A DNA stretch of 64,000 nucleotides from Tetrapyrgos nigripes (taxonomy: Eukaryota > Basidiomycota > Agaricomycetes > Agaricales > Campanellaceae): NCBI GenBank assembly GCA_013368315.1, contig JAACJM010000099.1, positions 186,001-250,000 of the forward strand. The letters run 5' to 3'. Shown one piece after another: positions 56,986 to 64,000 of the stretch. Below the pieces are notes generated by a model. The model was given only the letters and a program-made list of their open reading frames with translations, was not told the DNA's origin and ran no database searches. A program made the translations under genes and the position numbers. Numbering within the stretch: the stretch's first letter is position 1; each line of letters opens with the position of its first letter.

Positions 56986-57035
56986 ACTGGGGTAAGGGGC
57001 CACTGCTTCGCATGGCAAGTTACAAGGCCCTCCCA
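56985..57035 (+). repeat. 51-bp dispersed repeat, copy 2
   Basis: Matches 22683-22733 in the same orientation. It begins directly beyond the right inverted repeat of the candidate transposon. Confidence 0.5.
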
Positions 57036-58319
57036 TATCAAGTGATCACCATTAAGCGAGGTCTCACTCTCAATTGCAATACCAATAATCTTACACTCCC
57101 TGTCAAAAATATCTCTAAACTTTGTGATATTTTTAAGTAGGCTGGATATACCCTCTGCTACAAGGATAACATTGACGCCACACATTGGTCACCATCAGCA
57201 AAACACTGCACATGAGAAAAATCTGTGAATACAAGGAAATATGGGCAACTGTCAACTGTGACCAAAGTGTGATGTGGCTGAGCTCTGAGTTTGAATTCCG
57301 GCCAAATGGCTGATGTCACTGGTATGTGTAGCAAAAGTATTTCAGCATAGCCACACAGCAAATTGGTGGGTTTGTAGTAGGCCTTGAACCTTTAGCACAT
57401 TGGATAAGTATTACTTCAGAAAATCAAGGCTAGATTCACTGGTATGCTATTGATACAAATTGAAAGAATTAAGTTGTCATTGTGAGCTAGACTCATGTAT
57501 ACAAGTCAAATACTTTGACGAAGAATGAAAGGGGTGTAGACCAACACTGCGCATAGCAAATTGAAATAGTCTACTTAGTACTCAAGCCCACGATCAGGCA
57601 TTGCAGGGATCAAAAGAGGGAAACACTCTTTTGGAAGGTCATTTGTCGGATGAGGAGAGGTGTTTGGAAGGGATAGATAAGATCAATGAGGAGGAACAAT
57701 CTGACTTTGAGGTGCTGACAACAGTAACCATTTCAGTGTCCTACTCTATTTTGTAGCTCATATGAACTTAAAAGGAAGCAAAAATGATTTCTGAGAAAGC
57801 TCATTCCCAAGATAATCTTTTGTTCTGTTAAGGACTATATACAAGTTGATTCTGGGCAAGCATCAAGATTATTTTGGACCTTTTGTGCTATTATGGTCAT
57901 TTTAAGACTCAAAACTATTGTGTATAGATTGTACTCTCAGACATGGTTCTAATAGGAAATTAATATGTTTTAATGAGTGAATTTAGTAGGCTCATTCTAG
58001 CTGCCTTGAGTAAGCTCAACCTTATGTACCCTTATTCTTACTTTGTACCTTGGCAGTGACACAAAACCCTTTTATTCATTATAATGACCTCAAAATTATT
58101 GTGCTATCATTACTTTACCTAGCAAGGCCATGAAAATTATTTCTGAGTGATTATACTGCCTTGTTAGCCACTCAAAACAATTGTATGAACAAATAAGTTG
58201 GAATGTTATTTTATGTGCCTTGTTAGGAGGTATAAGGCAATGGATATAATTTTGATACCCTTGTAAGTGAGTTATAATCAAGTATTACTCTGTTGCCAGT
58301 TATCTGCCTCAAAAGTTTT
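57036..58319. other. Mostly non-coding; short minus-strand coding-like piece at 57040-57360
   Basis: Minus frames here (ISSLLKNITKFRDIFDRECK and an upstream LVTVDSCPYFLVFTDFSHVQC) look like neighbouring exons of one protein with no recognisable family. The rest, to 58319, is AT-rich with closed frames. Confidence 0.3.
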
Positions 58320-58693
58320 CAGCCATTTTTCTGGCGGAGGCAATCACTCAACAACTGCAGGAGGAGATCCAAAGTATATATAAATCAGCACTAGATGATA
58401 CAAGACTAACATACTACACACCTGCAGGAGATCCAAAGAGAAAAACTCAAGGATACTCGCCTGCAGGGAAGGGGTATATATACTTGTATGAAGGCCTGGG
58501 AAAAGATCTGCAAAACTATACAGCAGCGACGAAGTAATAGAAAAGTGGAATGATGGGAGATCAGAATGATGAACAATAATGATGGATGATGAAACAATGA
58601 AACAAGGGTAAACAAGTCAATGGAGTCCAGATAAAACAAGAACAAACAAGTCCTAAAGGAGAGGAGAAAGGAAAAGGAAACTGTCCCCTTACA
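58320..58693 (-). mobile_element. LTR copy, minus strand, related to the solo LTR at 15672-16053, 3' end missing
   Basis: Read on the minus strand it begins TGTAAGGGGACAG at 58693 and follows the other copy through the CTCCTGCAG repeats to GTTGAGTGATTGCCTC, where similarity stops. The CCCTTACA end is absent and no target duplication is found, so it is truncated or joined to an unrelated piece. Confidence 0.75.
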
Positions 58694-59936
58694 GGTCATG
58701 TCGTGTTTCACAGATGGATACCATTGTCAGTGGCTTGTCAGTAGTTTGTCAGTAGTTTGTCAGTAGGTTTGGAAAGCCAGAAAGTGAAGACTCAGGGGTG
58801 CAGCATTCAGACTGTTTTGAATGTGTACTAAGGAACATAGAGGTACCAGACAACCATTGCTGTGACATATAGTACTGCATGTGGGAAGGCCAAGGTTCAA
58901 TTTTCATATCATGTGATTGAACATAGATTGCCCTTCACTAAGCTACAGACTCAGCAGGCCTATTAGCCAGCCTGTTTGTAGCAATCATACCAACGTGGTT
59001 TCTTAATTATAGATTATCTATGTACTTGGGGCTATGTTGGTTCTACTGTGTGTGTTGCTATAGATTCTTCAAATACTGAGCTAAGAAAGTGAAGGAAGAC
59101 ATTGGTTAGGGTTTATCATGATTCAGTCTCAGATTAGCAAGTTCTCTCCATACTTGCTGCTCCTCAACAATATCATCATCATTGGAACTGTTGTCATATC
59201 TTAGCCTTTTCAGAAGACTAGTAGTGGTGGTCAATGTTTGGGAGAAGACTGCATTGTTTCTTGCAATGGTTGCAGCCTACAGAGATAATAATGAGGATAA
59301 CTGTCAATGGCAAGTAGGGATATGCACAGTGGAAACAGAGTTGTTCAACAAAACAATGGACTTTAAAATCATATTGTGTTGTTGTACTGCGATTACAGTA
59401 AACTGTATCTTGACAATATCACCAATGGTAAAAGCACTAGGCTGAACATCTGTATAGCTAGGTAGATGCTATTATATTGAAGGAATATTTTTGGAAAGAA
59501 GGCTGGACTTACCACCACTTCTTCCCAGGCTTTGAGGCCTTCATGTAAAGCACATCATTTTCTTCTGTGTGAGCCATGCCATCCTTGAGCAAAGACTTAA
59601 GTACTCAGTCAGGATCAACACCATCTTGGAATGGCACATTTTGCTTCCCCAATACATTTGAACTGACTGTAAAATATCGGCAACTAGCAGTAATTCCAAC
59701 ATGGCCAGAGCCAAACGAGGTGTCTGGTATCCAGGGATTGAGGGTATGGCCAGTCAAAGCATGTTGGAATTTAGAAAAAAGGAGATGGAGTTTAATGATA
59801 GAAGCAGTCATGTATGGAAGACCAAGGCCTAGAATGCCAATATGTTGTCAGAGGTAAGGGACTTGTTTGTGTGCATGGGCTCTGCTTGGATAATTGGAAG
59901 AGATCAAAAGATGAATGTTAAAGGATTCAGAATTGC
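58694..59936. other. No confident gene; one copy of a 105-bp repeat
   Basis: 58886-58990 matches 60895-61000 (AAGGTTCRATTTTCATRTCA and CTCAGCAGGCC..). A minus frame at 59811-59605 (PWIPDTSFGSGHVGITASC) may be an exon belonging with the remnant at 59937-60540. Otherwise nothing is recognised. Confidence 0.3.
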
Positions 59937-60540
59937 CTACCTGACCAGTTCAACAGGAGGTAGTTCTTGCTTGTAAATGACCCCTTGAAGTTGAAAGATT
60001 GTTTCTTCATATGGACCAGTCTCGTTTTCGATATCTACTGGGTTGGTTACATGATAAGAGTGTGGTGTTGTATATCTCTGAACCTGTAGGTCACTGTTCT
60101 GTGAATAAGTAAAAAATTGTGAACCTCCAAACTGGTTTGACAAAAGTGTGATATAAGAATGTATGGAGTCAATGGTTAATGACCTGGATTGTTTAATATA
60201 TAGCTTATTCTGTTCTGTCTGAAGATTGTCGAGGAGAGCCTCTGGCCATGAAAACAATGGAGAACTTGAGGGGGATAGATGAAAACACCAAAGATGAGAC
60301 TTACTTGCTTGGTCAAAATTGAAATATTTGTCCATGACTGTGCCCAGAGCTAGCTGAAGTGGAGGATAAGAGAGAAAGCCACTCAGAATTCAGCTTGTAC
60401 TTGCACAGGTGACTGTGCGAGGCTGTACAGTTTGAAATGATGCAAAGATCAGTGAAGGTGATATGCAAGTGGGTCCAGGACGTAAAGTGCAATAAATGAA
60501 CCTGGAACATTGTTATCAGGGTCTTCAGTCAGGGTATTAT
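59937..60540 (-). pseudogene. Unidentified minus-strand coding remnant with an in-frame TGA
   Basis: From about 60520 downwards the frame reads PGPTCISPSLIFASFQTV..TVTCASTS, then a TGA at 60390-60392, then ILSGFLSYPPLQLALGTVMD and, after an intron donor near 60305, an exon to 59940 (LSNQFGGSQFFTYSQNSDLQ, ENETGPYEETIFQLQGV). It looks like a genuine decayed protein gene of unknown family. The stop again fits a CGA->TGA change but the ancestral residue is not known. Confidence 0.4.
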
Positions 60541-60894
60541 CACATTTGATGCCGTCCTAGCTTCAAAGAAGCAAGGAGTACTTAAATATAGAAGGCTATT
60601 GACTACAGAAACAGATCAGCGGTAGAGACACAATTTTTAGTGTGGATGATAGACATAATATGGAAAATGGTATGACAGGGAAGGTGCTGAGCAATTTACA
60701 AGGCTGTATTGTCAGGCAGGTGTAGATTTGAGATTACAAGTAAAGGCTGGCTCCAATTGACTCATTGAGCTGGACACAGACTGCAGCAATGATAGTGGTG
60801 TCCCACAACACAATCTGACCACTAAGCATTTGTGCTGAGTTGTCCACAAGGAAAGATATATGGAGTGGATAGCAAGAAGAGCTGTAAGTACTGC

Positions 60895-61000
60895 AGTGAA
60901 TTTGGATGACCAAGGTTCGATTTTCATGTCACGTGATTGAACACAGACTACGGACTCAGCAGGCCGATTAGCTGGTCCATTTGTAGCTGTCAACTCATCA
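60895..61000 (+). repeat. 105-bp dispersed repeat, copy 2 of 58886-58990
   Basis: Shares about 100 bases in direct orientation, about 2 kb apart. Several differences are CG against TG or CA (for example TCACGTGATTG against TCATGTGATTG). It may mark the two ends of an element that contains the remnant at 59937-60540. Confidence 0.55.
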
Positions 61001-62864
61001 ACTCATATACATGCAACATTGGCCCACATGTCCCTCATACATCCATTATACACTCTTATTCCGATTACTATTTATAGTATCGGTTTTTTTCAAGCACTCG
61101 CCGTGAGCTTTTCTAACGCGTATCTCTTCCCCACGGGAAAGTGTAACCATATTTAGGTCAAATTTCACGTGACCTATTTTGCTGCAGATTTTATTCCGAT
61201 TCGTAGCTTACGTTTTATTCCCGCGTGAGTGCACTGCCACTGCCTCAGGGTCTAGCAAGCACACACACTTTATGACGCAATAACGGAAGACCGGGATTAG
61301 CGGTTTGTAGGTTATTGCGTCATCTAATTATCTTGTCATTGCGTTTGATGAAATTTCATGCGAGATTGAGTAGGAGGATCACGGGGAGCCCTGAAACAGC
61401 GACTCCCCTGCGTACGATTGTATTTTTGAGTACATGCGACTCGGCAAAGGCTAACATATAAAAGATGTAAATAAATGGAAGTGGAGGGTGGGTAACGCAA
61501 AAACAACTGAGTAATATTGCGAGAATACTAGTGAGTGGTGAATGAGGAAAGAAAGAATGAGATGGGGAAAATGAGTCTCCCAGGGCTATAAGTACATGGT
61601 AAGTCATTAACAGCGAGATCAAATCTTAGACATAGAGTGGAGAAAAACAAATATCACAGAATTTGATCAAGTAAGGAGAAAAGATTCTGGAAAATTTTGT
61701 GGAAATGAGAATAAGGTAAAACGGGGGTCAAATTTCGATGAAGGCCAACGCCTAAGCCACAGAGGCAAGGTATACGTTGAGCCGCTGAGGCTAGGCCATG
61801 GAGGCGACATGATGGCCACGGAGGCACGACAATGAGGACAGTGAGTCCTACGCACGGAGTGTTGAGACAAATGATAAGCGAAATTATAAGTGGTACTTAC
61901 AATTATAATTAGACCTTTGTAAAGCAGTCCTTAAAACACAAACTATTTTAACACTAGAAGTGAACTACACACTGTATTCTTTTTGTATCTCTTTCAAATA
62001 ATTGTCAACAGCCTTCATATTTTCCAAAACATGGTATTATTCATTATCTAGGTGACTGTCTACTCAAAATTGTGCGTTGAAAAACAGTGCTTTTTGAGGG
62101 TGTGACACTTGAAATTCACTATTGTTTAGGATATGTAGACCACAGTCCATCGAGAATTTTACGTGACATATATAGGAGTTCATGAGAAAGGATATAAGCA
62201 ACATAAACCAGGGAGAAAGTGTTCATCAAGCTACTTACCAAGTAGCTGTTGAGAAAGTTTTCAGACTCTAATGCTCCATCGAGATTTTGGCCCATCATAT
62301 CAGGCAGTTGCTCCTGCTCATTCAAACCCTTTTGATAGCAATCAAATGAACAGGAATAGGATAAGGGTAGAGTCACATACCCTCTGGATATGGAATATTG
62401 GAAAACTGGATGACCAGAGGACAGGCATCCCAGGTATGAGATGCCCTCAACAGGACAAGATGGATCAGAAACACTTCATATTGTGCCACTAAATACAATT
62501 TGGCAGCCCCAGGCTAAGCATTGTACTTGACAGACAGGCTTCTGTTATCTGCATCCAGTACATTAGCTTTGGCTTATTAAAATCTCAACTTCTGTTGGTG
62601 TGATTCAGAGAAAGTCATGAACATGAACATGTAAATTGAATGGTATTATGAAACATGTACCTGACACAAAAGGAAGAGAGAGCAGCATTGTTTCTTTGTA
62701 GATGCAAAACAATAATGTAGTTCTGGATTGAAACCTGCTAAAATAGTAATCAGGCTTGCCAGCCAGGCCTGGCTTCTTCTCACCAAGTTAGGGAGTCTGC
62801 CATGTCATGATGGGGGGAGTTAGCTCGGCGTACATATAACCAAAAACCAAAGGGTCAAACTCAC
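61001..62864. other. No gene recognised
   Basis: First 900 bases are CpG-richer with purine tracts; the minus frame 61870-61667 is a low-complexity repeat. The rest is AT-rich with closed frames. The junction that truncated the neighbouring gene probably lies near 62780-62860. Confidence 0.35.
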
Positions 62865-63443
62865 CACCGACAATAATCAACCCACCAGGACTCCTCAACA
62901 ACCTCACAACAAACTCTTCCACGTCAAACTTGACCAACTCCCCGAAATCACTCTGCCAAATCCAATTAACCATCTCCAATACCCGTTTTCTTCCTCCTTC
63001 CTTCTTTTTTTCTCCCGTGTACTCGACGCCGTCTGCTGTTGGAGGATGAGGATCAGGAAGGCTGAACCCTGCGTCGTTTTTATTGAAGAGGATGGCTTGG
63101 TGGGCTTCTTCAAAGGTGGTAAAGGGAGTAGGACGGGGTATCCAGTGTCCGTACGCGCATTTTGAGGGAGGGCAGTAGGAGAAGTAACGTTGTTTTTCGA
63201 GGTCTTCTGGCGTAGGAGGAGGTGGAGGGAGTTTGAGTGGTTCTGAAGGGACGTCTACGAGTGGAGGAGGAGGAGGGGTTGGCTTCGGGTCCCCATGTAA
63301 CAATCGTTGTAGTCTTCATCCTCGTCGTATTGACTGTACAAGTTTAGAGCGTACTGTCGTTTGGAAGAGATGTAGAACAGAATAAAACCGACAGCAAAGA
63401 GGGAAAGGATATTCCGTAGTCGGCTTTTGGATCTTGGATGCAT
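62865..63443 (-). pseudogene. Membrane-anchored protein, N-terminal half only; apparent frameshift
   Basis: ATG at 63443 gives MHPRSKSRLRN followed by a hydrophobic segment ILSLFAVGFILFYIS, a likely signal anchor of a Golgi-type membrane protein. After YDEDEDYND the frame must shift by one base near 63300 to reach a proline-rich stem (PKPTPPPPPLVDVP) and then EKQRYFSYCPPSKCAYGHWIPR..MVNWIWQSDFGELVKFDVEEFVVRLL and GGLIIVG. A GTGAGT donor follows at 62864. The pattern suits a PMR5/Cas1-like or SGNH-type acyltransferase/esterase whose next exon would carry the GDS motif, but that exon is not found, so the gene is cut off. Function is inferred only. Confidence 0.5.
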
Positions 63444-63558
63444 TGCGCGTCGAAGAGGAAAGAAAAATGAAAGAGTTCACACGGTCCTCGAAACCGTGGC
63501 AGTTTTTGACGAGGTCGGATGCAGAGGGGCAGGAACGGCTGATGGACAGCTTACATGA

Positions 63559-63722
63559 ATGACAGATGTGTTTCAGCTTGTCTGTACCTGTGCTTCCTTT
63601 GGAATCATTGTCTTTATGCGCGTCGATTTGACTGTGAAAGTAGTAGTTCCTGTGGTTGGAATTTGGACGCGTCGGGATAAGTTCGGGAATTTCATATTCT
63701 ACTCAGCGTACCTCCGCACATC
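63559..63722 (+). CDS. Possible exon of an unidentified plus-strand gene
   Basis: A CpG-rich open stretch (VVVPVVGIWTRRDKFGNFIF, YSAYLRTS) ends at a good donor, GTAAGC at 63724. It is divergent from the truncated gene and could share its promoter region. Start codon and further exons are not established. Confidence 0.25.
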
Positions 63723-63740
63723 GGTAAGCATGTCTTGTAC

Positions 63741-63830
63741 TCCCTCTTAGTTCAGGCAGAGTACGTCATGAGATTAGACTGCTAGGAAGTGGTCTTGACG
63801 AGGTCAGGCGTTCGATTCGGCTAGAGGGAG
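63741..63830 (+). tRNA. tRNA-like sequence, possibly with an intron
   Basis: TCCCTCT (63741-63747) pairs perfectly with AGAGGGA (63823-63829). TAGTTCAGGCAGAG resembles an A box and D arm, and GCGTTCGATTCGG (63809-63821) resembles a B box with a T loop TTCGATT and a 4-of-5 T stem. CGTC/GACG could form the anticodon stem around a 28-base interior that would need an intron of about 20 bases. The anticodon cannot be fixed and the D loop is short, so it may be a tRNA pseudogene or a SINE head. Confidence 0.4.
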
Positions 63831-64000
63831 CTCTATGTGTCTCAATCAGCTCTGTACTACATGTCACTATATAGAGTAGCCGTGCCCTGGTAACTATGCA
63901 ATAACTATATTTACAAAGTAGGATGAATCTTCATCTTCAAGTACCTCTCATCGACTCGGATTCATCTCAGTACATGATATAATATGCACCGAGGCAAAGG
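63831..64000. other. No gene recognised
   Basis: Short end piece without recognisable features. Confidence 0.3.

Overview
The window looks like a transposon-dense, intron-rich piece of a basidiomycete (Agaricomycetes) genome. The reasons are short introns (about 50-70 bases, GT..AG), a Tnp2-type CACTA transposase and a KDZ (Kyakuja-Dileera-Zisupton) transposase with its CxC2 cysteine cluster, a chromodomain Gypsy element (chromovirus), a DIRS-like reverse transcriptase, and several solo LTRs. Almost no ordinary host genes are visible. Species cannot be told from this; the TE load would fit an ectomycorrhizal lineage, but that is a guess.

Layout. 1-5108: right part of an apparently intact CACTA element, with the end of one gene, a complete five-exon transposase gene and a small coiled-coil gene, ending in TAGTG; it sits inside an older minus-strand retrotransposon gag (5109-5517). 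5518-9656: non-coding retroelement debris, an 81-bp tandem repeat and a possible solo LTR. 9657-12080: a 2.4-kb minisatellite of 9-bp units that switches strand twice and has perfect inverted ends. 12352-13400: an array of GTGAC..GTCAC dyads. 13588-15509: a Helitron-associated-looking protein fragment with an internal duplication. 15672-16053: solo LTR. 17675-19560: broken DIRS-like reverse transcriptase. 19561-27600: non-coding, with AT-rich degenerate repeats. 27611-33204: broken uncharacterised genes and more repeats. 33750-46855: a KDZ neighbourhood in which a 7.1-kb chromovirus (34151-41281) is nested with a perfect 5-bp target duplication. 46856-64000: scattered remnants, two more LTR copies (one solo and flanked by its target duplication, one truncated), a 145-bp tandem repeat, a 2.2-kb segment with inverted ends, a truncated membrane-anchored protein gene and a tRNA-like sequence.

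The strongest cross-cutting observation is mutational. In three unrelated elements (chromovirus, KDZ, DIRS-like) premature stops are all TGA, commonly where the family has arginine, which CGA->TGA would produce; and all substitutions I see between the two chromovirus LTRs are CG versus TG or CA. This indicates CpG-directed C-to-T decay, as expected of methylated repeats, without many frameshifts. The CACTA element at the left shows none of it and is therefore probably a recent arrival.
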